A stretch of DNA of 12,969 nucleotides, taken from positions 1 through 12,969 of the forward strand of contig JAHLFQ010000124.1 of the NCBI GenBank assembly GCA_018883705.1, written 5' to 3'. This stretch comes from Candidatus Cellulosilyticum pullistercoris (GTDB lineage Bacteria > Bacillota > Clostridia > Lachnospirales > Cellulosilyticaceae). The position numbers and the translations under genes are program-made. Positions 7,288 through 12,969 of the stretch are shown here, piece after piece (positions within the stretch are counted from its first letter, which is position 1; the number at the start of each line of letters is the position of its first letter). Below the pieces are notes generated by a model that worked only from the letters and a program-made list of their open reading frames with translations, had not been told where the DNA came from and did not search any database.

Positions 7288-7317
7288 TTGTAATATACAC
7301 TAAGAACATGATATAAG
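7288..7317 (+). promoter_or_regulatory. Candidate LysR-gene promoter in the divergent spacer
   Basis: TTGTAA (7288-7293) and TATAAG (7312-7317) with an 18-bp gap form a possible promoter for the LysR gene, 42 nt before its start. The 110-bp spacer is shared with the minus-strand F420-ligase-like gene, where a LysR protein would be expected to bind; I found no clean T-N11-A dyad to point to. Confidence 0.3.
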
Positions 7318-7358
7318 TAAAATAAATATAAATGATAATAGATATAAGGAGAAATTAT

Positions 7359-8258
7359 ATGCCAGTACCTTTAGGGTTATATAAGATTTTTACAGAAGTA
7401 GCTAAATGCAAAAGTTTTTCGAAAGCATCTAAAAACTTATACATTACACAGCCAGCAGTAAGTCAGGCTATTATGCAATTAGAGAAAGAGTTAGAAGTAA
7501 GATTATTTACCAGAAACTCTAGTGGGGTAAGGTTAACTAGAGAAGGGGAAATGCTTTATGAATATGCCTATTCAGCTATTAAACTTCTTGAGATGGGAGA
7601 GAAAAAGATTTTAGAAACTCAGAACTTACTATCTGGTGAGTTACAAATAGGCGTAGGAGATACGATTTCTAGATATTATCTCTTGCCTTATTTAGAAAGG
7701 TTTCATAAAGAATATCCTTCTATTAAACTAAAGATTATTAACCGTACCACTACGAAGCTCTGTGATAAAATTAAATCAGGAGCCATTGACCTTGCTATAT
7801 GTAATTTGCCTATTAACGATCATAGCATTGAGGTAAAACATTGTATGAAGGTGCATGATATTTTTGTAGGAGGAGAAGTTTATAAGCAGTATGCTAAAGG
7901 AACGCTAAGTATTGAGGCACTAAGTAAGTTACCACTTATTTTGTTAGACCGTAACTCGATTTCTAGAAGATATATAGAGCAATTTATGCTTAATAAAGGC
8001 ATTCAAATTCAGTCTGATATTGAATTAGGGGCTCATGATTTACTCTTAGAATTTGCTAAGATTGGTTTAGGAGTTTCTTGCGTCATTAAAGAATTTTCTA
8101 AGGAATATCTAGAAAAGGGAGAATTATATGAGTTAAAGTTAGAAGAAGCTATTCCAGCAAGGTATATAGGAGCGTGTTATTTAAAAAGTGCACCCTTATC
8201 TCCAGCAGCTTTAGCTTTTATAGAAGGACTACAGTTAACGGAAAAAAAGAAAGAGTGA
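7359..8258 (+). CDS. LysR-family transcriptional regulator
   Basis: A 299-aa regulator. The N-terminal helix-turn-helix is typical (residues 5-62: LYKIFTEVAKCKSFSKASK, then ITQPAVSQAIMQLEKEL, then LFTRNSSGVRLTREG). Residues about 94-295 form the periplasmic-binding-like effector domain, opening with GELQIGVGDTISRYYLLPYL and carrying AIDLAICNLP. An in-frame ATG exists at 7332, but ATG 7359 is chosen because AAGGAG (7346-7351) stands seven bases before it and because MPVPLGLYKIF begins where the family does. It is divergent from the F420-ligase-like gene, the usual arrangement for a LysR protein and its target. The co-inducer is not evident; by general appearance it belongs with CysL/CbbR-like members. 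Confidence 0.92.
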   Translation: MPVPLGLYKIFTEVAKCKSFSKASKNLYITQPAVSQAIMQLEKELEVRLFTRNSSGVRLTREGEMLYEYAYSAIKLLEMGEKKILETQNLLSGELQIGVGDTISRYYLLPYLERFHKEYPSIKLKIINRTTTKLCDKIKSGAIDLAICNLPINDHSIEVKHCMKVHDIFVGGEVYKQYAKGTLSIEALSKLPLILLDRNSISRRYIEQFMLNKGIQIQSDIELGAHDLLLEFAKIGLGVSCVIKEFSKEYLEKGELYELKLEEAIPARYIGACYLKSAPLSPAALAFIEGLQLTEKKKE

Positions 8259-8287
8259 TTGACAAGGGGATAAAATAGTTATATGTT
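8259..8287 (+). promoter_or_regulatory. Candidate promoter for the DUF815 ATPase gene
   Basis: A perfect -35 TTGACA (8259-8264) begins right after the LysR stop codon, with TATGTT (8282-8287, four of six) as -10 at 17 bp. This would give the ATPase gene its own transcript start about 35 nt before its ATG, rather than readthrough from the LysR gene only. Confidence 0.45.
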
Positions 8288-8327
8288 ATCTGAAAGATAA
8301 GAGATATTGATAGGGAGATGAAAAATA

Positions 8328-9632
8328 ATGAATCATATTATATCAAATTTACTTATATATGGGGATATGCCAGAAGATTCTATACTTATGGAATTAGGAA
8401 AGATATGTGAAGCATTAAGTAGAAGAGAAGTATCAAAGGATGAATTACGTACGAGAGTTTATAAGCAGGTAAAAAGGCTTTTGGAAGTGGCTACTCAGTA
8501 CGGTTTTGATAAAAATTTATGGCATAACTATCTAACTTTTCTACTCATTACTAGTGAAAATCCATTTAGCTTAACCTGTGAGAAGGTAGGGGCTAATGAG
8601 GGCAGTGTGAATTATTTTGCTGAAAATGATTTTGAAGCATTTAAAGCACTTTTTGATTATGATTTTACAAGCTTAGAAGAAGCATTAGAAATAGATTGCT
8701 TTAGCAGATTATCTGATTATAAAGCGATTGATAAAAAAGAACAGATGTATAACCAAAATGTAAGTGAAAAAGTCCAAGCATTAAGTAGTAAGTTAGAATT
8801 AGCAGAAGATAAAAAGGCCTTTTTTAACTGTGTAACTGAGTTTTACAAGCAATATGGGGTAGGGATGTTTGGCCTTAATAAAGCTTTTAGAATTAGAGAA
8901 GATGGCAGCAAAGAAATACATATTCAGCCTATTAATAATATGGATGAAGTGAAGTTAGAGGATTTAGTTGGCTATGAATGGCAGAAAAAAGAGCTAATAG
9001 ACAATACAAAAGCTTTTATAGAAGGTAAAAAAGCAAATAATGTCCTATTATTTGGAGATAGTGGTACAGGAAAATCTACGAGTATTAAAGCCATTGTAAA
9101 TGAATTCTATAAGGATGGCCTTCGAATGATTGAGCTTTATAAGCATCAGTTCAAAGATTTATCTAATGTGATTGGACAAATTAAAAATCGTAATTATAAA
9201 TTTATCATTTATATGGATGATTTATCCTTTGAAGAATTTGAGATTGAGTATAAATTCTTAAAAGCTGTTATTGAAGGGGGATTAGAAACTAAACCAGATA
9301 ATATCCTCATTTATGCGACCTCAAACAGAAGACACTTAATTAAGGAAACTTGGAAGGATAGAAATGATATGGAACATAGTGAAGAAATTCACCGTTCAGA
9401 TACAGTAGAGGAAAAATTGTCACTTGCTAATCGTTTTGGTGTTACCATTTACTATGGAAAACCAACGAAAAATGAATATAATACGATTGTTACGACACTT
9501 GCACGCAAAGCTGGTATTACTATGTCTGATGAAATGCTATGTGCGGAAGCTAATAAGTGGGAGTTAAGGCATGGTGGGCTATCAGGACGAACTGCTCAGC
9601 AGTTTATCAATTACTTAATGAGTATGGAATAA
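8328..9632 (+). CDS. DUF815-family AAA+ ATP-binding protein
   Basis: A 434-aa cytoplasmic ATPase. The first 200 residues are helical and have no motif I recognise. The AAA+ module starts at about 205 with VKLEDLVGYEWQKKELIDNT, followed by Walker A GDSGTGKST (243-251), Walker B FIIYMDD (292-298), a sensor-1 stretch ILIYATSNRRHLI (326-338) and a C-terminal LSGRTAQQF that could supply sensor 2. The order and the ATSNRRHLI block are characteristic of DUF815 (PF05673), a conserved bacterial family without a settled role. GGAGATG precedes ATG 8328. It is followed 35 nt later by a LURP-one-like gene with which it is probably cotranscribed, since the first terminator comes after that gene. Confidence 0.88.
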   Translation: MNHIISNLLIYGDMPEDSILMELGKICEALSRREVSKDELRTRVYKQVKRLLEVATQYGFDKNLWHNYLTFLLITSENPFSLTCEKVGANEGSVNYFAENDFEAFKALFDYDFTSLEEALEIDCFSRLSDYKAIDKKEQMYNQNVSEKVQALSSKLELAEDKKAFFNCVTEFYKQYGVGMFGLNKAFRIREDGSKEIHIQPINNMDEVKLEDLVGYEWQKKELIDNTKAFIEGKKANNVLLFGDSGTGKSTSIKAIVNEFYKDGLRMIELYKHQFKDLSNVIGQIKNRNYKFIIYMDDLSFEEFEIEYKFLKAVIEGGLETKPDNILIYATSNRRHLIKETWKDRNDMEHSEEIHRSDTVEEKLSLANRFGVTIYYGKPTKNEYNTIVTTLARKAGITMSDEMLCAEANKWELRHGGLSGRTAQQFINYLMSME

Positions 9633-9667
9633 ATAAAGAAGTATTATTAAAAAGGAGGAGGCAGAAA

Positions 9668-10150
9668 ATGAAGTTATATATTAAACAAAGAGTCTTTTCG
9701 ATAGGGGATAAATATAATATTTATAATGATAAAGAGCAGCTTATCTACCATGTCAAAAGCCAGCTTATTTCTTTCGGGGCAAAATTATTCCTAATGGATG
9801 AACAAGAACGTGAGCAGTATTTTATTAAACAAAGGATAACGTTTTTTCTAAAAGAATATGAAATATACAAAGGGAACTTGTTATGTGCCTCTATAGAACA
9901 AAAATTAGGTTTTTTGAAATCCAGACTAACCATTAAAAGTACCTATGGCGATTTTGAAATTATAGGAGATTTATGGGGATTAGACTATAAGATTCAAAAA
10001 GATGGTATTTATTTTGGTGCCGTTCATAAAGCATTTCTTTCATGGGGAGATAGTTATGAATTAGATATACCAGAAGGAACTGACCCAGCTTTTTTTGTAT
10101 CAGTTGTTATTGCTATTGATAATTGCCTACATAATGAAAACAACAATTAA
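9668..10150 (+). CDS. LURP-one-related (YxjI/Tubby-like) family protein
   Basis: A 160-aa protein beginning MKLYIKQRVFSIGDKYNIYN, the usual opening of LURP-one-related proteins (PF04525; B. subtilis YxjI). The pattern of short beta strands, such as YHVKSQLISFGAKLFLMD, then LTIKSTYGDFEIIGDLWGLDY, then FLSWGDSYELDIPEGTDP, fits the Tubby-like barrel with one central helix. AFFVSVVIAIDNCLH near the end is the expected buried C-terminal helix. The frame stays open back to 9557 inside the ATPase gene, but ATG 9668 is right because AAAGGAGGAG stands just before it. Biochemical function of the bacterial family is not established; Tubby-like folds elsewhere bind membrane phosphoinositides. Confidence 0.82.
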   Translation: MKLYIKQRVFSIGDKYNIYNDKEQLIYHVKSQLISFGAKLFLMDEQEREQYFIKQRITFFLKEYEIYKGNLLCASIEQKLGFLKSRLTIKSTYGDFEIIGDLWGLDYKIQKDGIYFGAVHKAFLSWGDSYELDIPEGTDPAFFVSVVIAIDNCLHNENNN

Positions 10151-10165
10151 CAAAATAAAAGAAGG

Positions 10166-10211
10166 AATCCGTCATTTAATAGAGCGTTTAGGTTAAATGA
10201 CGGATTTTTTT
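10166..10211 (+). terminator. Terminator after the LURP-one-like gene
   Basis: A perfect 14-bp stem (10166-10179 with 10193-10206, AATCCGTCATTTAA and its complement), a 13-nt loop and a run of seven T. It closes the ATPase/LURP-one unit 15 nt after the stop codon. Confidence 0.92.
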
Positions 10212-10282
10212 GTGAGAAAAAGTAAGTATTTAAAAGAGATTGAAAAACATGTAAAATAGTAAATAGAAGGAGGTAAAATATA

Positions 10283-10744
10283 ATGAGTAAGCGATATGAA
10301 GCACATAGAGAAAGTAGTAAAAAAGAGTCTGAAAAGAAAAGACTTAAGGAGAGTTTTCGCAAGCATCCACTACTTACGACATTAGCTGTTATTTTTCTTA
10401 GTTTTCTAGGAATATTTTTTAATATCACTCAGATTAATGAAGAGATTCCAGCAGTAGGACAAAATGAGCAAGTTATTAACTATACATTTCGTAATGAAAA
10501 TTATCTAAATGATCATTTTGAGAAACATAAGGATGAATTTAATTTCTCAAATGCGAAGGAGTATTTACAAGGAGCTAATTATGTTATTAGCCATAAAGAC
10601 AGCTTGCATAAGCTAGAAGCTGAAGATGGGGATGATGTTTATTACCTAGAAGCAACTAACGAACTTGTTATTGTTTCTACAGATGGGTATATTAGAACCT
10701 ATTTTAAGCCAAGTGATGGCATCCATTATTATAATAGAACATAG
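10283..10744 (+). CDS. Single-pass membrane protein with BECR-nuclease-like outer domain (unknown function)
   Basis: A 153-aa protein. Residues 1-28 are strongly basic and charged (KKESEKKRLKESFRKH), followed by one hydrophobic segment at about 29-48 (PLLTTLAVIFLSFLGIFF); by the positive-inside rule the remaining 105 residues face outward. No lipobox cysteine is present. The outer domain has NDHFEKHKDEF (76-86), NAKEYLQGANYVI (90-102), LHKLEAEDGDDVYYLEATNE (108-127) and STDGYIRTYFKP (132-143), then GIHYYNR. From memory, this order (HF.KH, EY...A, TNE, DG.I.T.F.P, YY) resembles barnase/EndoU/colicin/RelE-type nuclease domains at the ends of polymorphic toxins and in phage proteins; catalytic activity is unproven. 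AGGAGG lies before ATG. It stands alone between two terminators, with no immunity or secretion gene beside it. Confidence 0.75.
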   Translation: MSKRYEAHRESSKKESEKKRLKESFRKHPLLTTLAVIFLSFLGIFFNITQINEEIPAVGQNEQVINYTFRNENYLNDHFEKHKDEFNFSNAKEYLQGANYVISHKDSLHKLEAEDGDDVYYLEATNELVIVSTDGYIRTYFKPSDGIHYYNRT

Positions 10745-10767
10745 GTAGTATGATGCTTTAAAGCAGT

Positions 10768-10816
10768 AAAAAGGTATGTCGATTCATCATGTTTATGGAT
10801 AAACATACCTTTTTTT
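10768..10816 (+). terminator. Terminator after the membrane-anchored protein gene
   Basis: AAAAAGGTATGT (10768-10779) can pair with ACATACCTTTTTT (from 10803), and a T-run of seven (10810-10816) follows. The 23-nt interval contains GTTTAT and ATAAAC, which can form a competing inner hairpin that overlaps the right arm. Confidence 0.85.
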
Positions 10817-10909
10817 ATAGGTTTGCCATTATTAAGTTATAGAGTAAATAAGATAAGGTGCCATAAATGATGGAGATACATTTTTTGGGAAAAAACATAT
10901 ATTGGAAGT

Positions 10910-10924
10910 ATGTGCTAAGCACAT
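10910..10924. repeat. Short inverted repeat upstream of the hydrolase gene
   Basis: ATGTGC (10910-10915) and GCACAT (10919-10924) are separated by TAA, about 30 bp before the hydrolase start. It could be an operator or a small hairpin in the leader. The rest of the 138-bp spacer (10817-10954) shows only a weak TTGCCA -35 candidate without a good -10. Confidence 0.35.
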
Positions 10925-10954
10925 TCTAGAACCAGTATAAAGGAGATTAGATAG

Positions 10955-11926
10955 ATGAGAAGATCAGTGCCCTTAGAAAAAGAAGCAGAAATAGTGTGTA
11001 TGAATAGTTCCAAACCACCACTTATTTTTCAGTTACCACCAGAAGAAGGACGTAAGGTTTTAGAAAAAGCTCAAGATGCACCTGTCTTTAAATATCCAGC
11101 AGAGATAAAAACACTTTCTGTTACAACAAGTTGTTGGGGAACTATTAATGTATATTTTGTGATACCTAGTAATATGTGTGGCATACCGAATGTGATTTAT
11201 TATATCCATGGAGCAGGTTGGGTATTTGGCAGCCTACATACTCATGATAAATTAGTAAGAGAATTAGCGGCTAGAACTAACTCAATCGTGGTCTTTCCTG
11301 AATACACACGATCACCTGAAGCGAAGTATCCTACTGCTATTGAGCAGTGTTATGAGGTGCTATGTAAATTGCCTGAGCTACTAAGAGAGGTGGATTGTAC
11401 AGCCAATTTATGTACATTAACAGTAGCAGGGGATAGCGTAGGTGGTAATATGGCAACGGTTATGACGATTATGTCAAAGCAAAGAAAAGGGCCAAAAATT
11501 CATAAGCAACTTCTATACTATCCTGTTACGAATGCTTGTTTTAATACAGAATCCTATTATCAGTTTGCAGTAGATTATTATTTATATAGAGCAGGTATGA
11601 TGTGGTTTTGGAACCAGTATACAACAAGTAGGAGAGATCGTCATGAGATTACAGCTTCACCACTTAAAGCATGTGAGGAAGAACTAAGAGGTTTGCCAGA
11701 TGCTATGATTTTAAATGGAGAAGCAGATGTTCTAAGAGATGAAGGTGAATGCTATGCTAGAAAATTAAGAAAGGCTGGAGTGAATGTTACAGCGATTCGT
11801 TTTCAAGCCATTATTCATGATTTTGTGATGTTAAATGCTCTAGACCAAACAAAAGCTTGTAGGGCGGCTATGGATGTTTCTACAGAGTGGATTAATCGAA
11901 AGAATAAGGAAGACATAGATAAGTAG
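10955..11926 (+). CDS. Alpha/beta hydrolase, hormone-sensitive-lipase (Abhydrolase_3) type esterase
   Basis: A 323-aa serine hydrolase. Visible: the oxyanion-hole motif HGAGWVFG (85-92; usual HGGGxxxG with one Gly replaced by Ala), the nucleophile elbow GDSVGGN with Ser161 (usual GDSAGG), the acid Asp258 in GEADVLRDEG and His288 in IIHDF. Residues YTRSPEAKYPTAIEQCY (117-133) are the family's substrate-pocket entry. The fold and motifs point to hydrolysis of short-chain esters or acyl conjugates; the physiological substrate is unknown. There is no signal peptide, so it is cytoplasmic. AAGGAG (10940-10945) precedes ATG by nine bases. It has its own terminator and no obvious partner gene. Confidence 0.92.
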   Translation: MRRSVPLEKEAEIVCMNSSKPPLIFQLPPEEGRKVLEKAQDAPVFKYPAEIKTLSVTTSCWGTINVYFVIPSNMCGIPNVIYYIHGAGWVFGSLHTHDKLVRELAARTNSIVVFPEYTRSPEAKYPTAIEQCYEVLCKLPELLREVDCTANLCTLTVAGDSVGGNMATVMTIMSKQRKGPKIHKQLLYYPVTNACFNTESYYQFAVDYYLYRAGMMWFWNQYTTSRRDRHEITASPLKACEEELRGLPDAMILNGEADVLRDEGECYARKLRKAGVNVTAIRFQAIIHDFVMLNALDQTKACRAAMDVSTEWINRKNKEDIDK

Positions 11927-11930
11927 GGCG

Positions 11931-11981
11931 AAAAAGGACTTTTAGATAGAGTGTTAGTTATCTATCTAAAGGTCCTTTTTT
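11931..11981 (+). terminator. Strong terminator after the hydrolase gene
   Basis: Arms 11931-11950 and 11961-11980 pair over 20 positions with a single T/G (wobble) position, around a 10-nt loop, and end in six T. It lies four nt after the hydrolase stop and insulates the bioY promoter from readthrough. Confidence 0.93.
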
Positions 11982-11999
11982 AAAATAAGATATTTTAAT

Positions 12000-12046
12000 T
12001 CTTCATAATGTAAACTTATTGTTACGTACAAGTTGACAAATGAAGA
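12000..12046. promoter_or_regulatory. BirA-like operator dyad upstream of bioY
   Basis: TGTAAACTT (12009-12017) and AAGTTGACA (12030-12038) form an inverted repeat with one mismatch and a 12-bp centre, and outer arms TCTTCAT (12000-12006) and ATGAAGA (12040-12046) extend it. The GTAAAC / GTTxAC cores and their roughly 16-bp gap resemble known biotin-repressor (BirA) sites (TTGTAAACC... GGTTTACAA). The right half contains the -35 hexamer of the bioY promoter, so bound protein would block transcription. Confidence 0.65.
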
Positions 12047-12061
12047 GGGATTAATTAGAAT
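12033..12061 (+). promoter_or_regulatory. bioY promoter (near-consensus sigma-A type)
   Basis: A perfect -35 TTGACA (12033-12038), a 17-bp gap and -10 TAGAAT (12056-12061, five of six) form the best promoter in the window. Transcription would begin near 12068, leaving a leader of about 23 nt with the bioY ribosome binding site, so there is no room for a leader riboswitch. Confidence 0.75.
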
Positions 12062-12090
12062 TTTTATATATTATAAATTAGGAGGTTAAA

Positions 12091-12660
12091 ATGAATACAA
12101 TCATTCAGCAAACATCATCAGCTAGAAAGTTAACAGTAAAGGATATTGCTTATATTTCACTATTTACAGCTTTAATTGCTATTTGCTCTTGGATTTCAAT
12201 TCCTACAACTGTTCCTTTTACGATGCAGACTTTTGCTATTTTTGTAGCAGTTGGTGCATTAGGTATTAGAAGGGGAACCTTATCCATTATGATATACCTA
12301 TTGCTAGGAGCAATAGGCGTACCTGTATTTGCTGGTTTCTCAGCAGGATTAGGGGTGCTTATAGGAAATACAGGCGGATATCTTATTGGCTTTGTTTTTT
12401 CGGCTATTGTAACAGGAACTATCATCTATTATTTTGGCAATAAATTTTGGGTTATGCTACTAGCTATGATATTAGGGCTTGTTGTATGTTATATTTTTGG
12501 AACGGCTTGGTTTATCTATTTTTATGCTAGAACTTCTGGAGCTATAGGTGTGATGACAGCGCTTACTTGGTGTGTTTTCCCATTTATTATTCCAGACATT
12601 ATGAAAATAGTATTAGCGATAGTCGTAGTTAAGAGGGTAGAAAAAAATGTTAAATTATAA
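12091..12660 (+). CDS. bioY: BioY, biotin-specific substrate-binding subunit of an ECF transporter
   Basis: A 189-aa membrane protein with about six hydrophobic segments (roughly residues 18-34, 46-60, 64-82, 86-115, 118-140 and 150-180). Family blocks: KDIAYISLFTALIAICSWI, VPFTMQTFAIFVAVGALG, LLGAIGVPVFAGFSAGLG (71-88) with GNTGGYLIGF (92-101). BioY binds biotin and takes it up, usually with the shared EcfA/EcfA'/EcfT energising module encoded elsewhere; none is beside it here. GGAGG at 12081-12085 precedes ATG. A BirA-like operator over its promoter predicts repression when biotin is plentiful. The end of the gene overlaps the next by 14 nt, so the two are coexpressed. Confidence 0.95.
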   Translation: MNTIIQQTSSARKLTVKDIAYISLFTALIAICSWISIPTTVPFTMQTFAIFVAVGALGIRRGTLSIMIYLLLGAIGVPVFAGFSAGLGVLIGNTGGYLIGFVFSAIVTGTIIYYFGNKFWVMLLAMILGLVVCYIFGTAWFIYFYARTSGAIGVMTALTWCVFPFIIPDIMKIVLAIVVVKRVEKNVKL

Positions 12661-12969
12661 ATTAAGACCACATCATGCACTTTGTTTATCCTTTTTTGAG
12701 GGGAAAGGGTATTCCAATGAATTTGTTGAGAATATGAGAGCGCTTTATGCTTCGTTAAAGAAAGAGGATCTAATAGAGATTACCTTTGGAAAGGATGCTA
12801 TTTGTCGGAAGAGTCCTAACATGAAAGATGATTTATGTACCTCTCAAAATAAAGTGCAAAGGTATGATAAGAAGGTAGCGAAAGCTTGTGGATTTAAAGA
12901 AAGGCAAGCCTTAAGTTATGGGAAGTTTCTTCAAACAGCTTATGAGCAGATTATATCTAAAGGGCAATT
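12647..12969 (+). CDS. DUF1284-family protein (3'-truncated by window)
   Basis: Open from ATG 12647, inside the end of bioY, through the window edge (107 residues seen). It opens MLNYKLRPHHALCLSFFEGKGYS, written in parts as LRPHHALCL and FFEGKGYS, the clear DUF1284 (PF06935) signature, followed by EFVENM, a cysteine region DAICRKSPNMKDDLC (50-64) and KVQRYDKKVAKACGF. Family members usually have CxxCPN at the cysteine region and probably bind a metal or iron-sulfur cluster; here the second cysteine is Ser56. AAGAGGG about ten nt before ATG serves as ribosome binding site. The function of the family is unknown; coupling to bioY suggests a link to biotin supply in this organism or simply shared expression. 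Family length suggests only a few tens of residues are missing. Confidence 0.85.
   Translation, partial: MLNYKLRPHHALCLSFFEGKGYSNEFVENMRALYASLKKEDLIEITFGKDAICRKSPNMKDDLCTSQNKVQRYDKKVAKACGFKERQALSYGKFLQTAYEQIISKGQ

Noticed and set aside
7332..7358. Upstream ATG adding nine residues to the LysR protein
   Set aside because: The AAGGAG site lies inside this extension and is spaced correctly for ATG 7359; the family also begins at the latter.
9557..9667. In-frame extension of the LURP-one-like protein into the ATPase gene
   Set aside because: It overlaps the conserved C-terminus of the ATPase in another frame; ATG 9668 has a strong ribosome binding site and matches the family start.
10147..10428. 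A minus-strand frame rich in Leu/Phe over the start of the membrane-anchored protein
   Set aside because: It runs through the terminator hairpin and opposite the basic N-terminus and membrane segment, which explains its composition.
10881..10895. T-run and A-run flanking GGG as a possible terminator
   Set aside because: A six-bp A/T-only stem with a three-base loop is too weak, and no gene ends just before it.
12062..12090. A riboswitch in the bioY leader
   Set aside because: The leader predicted from the promoter is only about 23 nt; the dyad lies upstream of the transcription start and fits a DNA operator.
1518..12425. Several open frames of 60-95 codons antisense to or inside recognised genes (for example 2550-2807, 5652-5837, 6313-6579 and 12150-12425)
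   Set aside because: They lie opposite well-supported genes, have no ribosome binding site of note and no recognisable protein features.

Overview
The window is an AT-rich, compact stretch of chromosome from a low-GC Gram-positive anaerobe, most likely a clostridial (Lachnospiraceae or Cellulosilyticum-like) bacterium. The reasons are strong AGGAGG-type ribosome binding sites on nearly every gene, AT-rich spacers, U-tract hairpin terminators, and a gene set typical of Clostridia: orphan FliB-type protein, LrgA/LrgB, BioY, DUF815 ATPase, DUF1284 and an F420-ligase-like protein. The genus is inference. I see no tRNA, rRNA, insertion sequence, phage gene or CRISPR array.

Layout. (1) 2-1845: the 3' part of a divergent 1-deoxyxylulose-5-phosphate synthase-like gene, followed after 29 nt by a MerR regulator of the AdhR type with the sensing cysteine at residue 52, then a hairpin. 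(2) 1901-3061: FliB-like cysteine-rich methylase, convergent across a bidirectional terminator with (3) a short, divergent cis-prenyltransferase (UppS family) on the minus strand at 3145-3789, itself downstream of (4) an AraC-type regulator (3908-4795, minus). (5) The AraC gene is divergent from an lrgA-lrgB pair (4929-5976), probably a pyruvate or small-carboxylate membrane system. (6) A bidirectional terminator separates lrgB from a minus-strand F420-0:glutamate ligase-like protein of 396 aa (6058-7248), divergent from a LysR regulator (7359-8258). (7) 8328-10150: DUF815 AAA+ ATPase plus a LURP-one/YxjI-like protein, closed by a terminator. (8) 10283-10744: a stand-alone, single-pass membrane protein whose outer domain resembles BECR-type nuclease domains of polymorphic toxins. 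(9) 10955-11926: HSL-type alpha/beta hydrolase. (10) 12091 to the end: bioY, with a near-consensus promoter overlapped by a BirA-like dyad, and a translationally overlapping DUF1284 gene that runs off the window.

The genes fall into small independent transcription units, three of them with an adjacent dedicated regulator (MerR with the DXS-like gene, AraC with lrgAB, LysR with the F420-ligase-like gene). The most useful leads are the active-site changes in the DXS-like and UppS-like proteins, the AdhR-type sensor next to the DXS-like gene, the membrane-anchored BECR-like domain, the orphan F420-ligase-like protein in a probable F420 non-producer, and the BirA-like operator at bioY.
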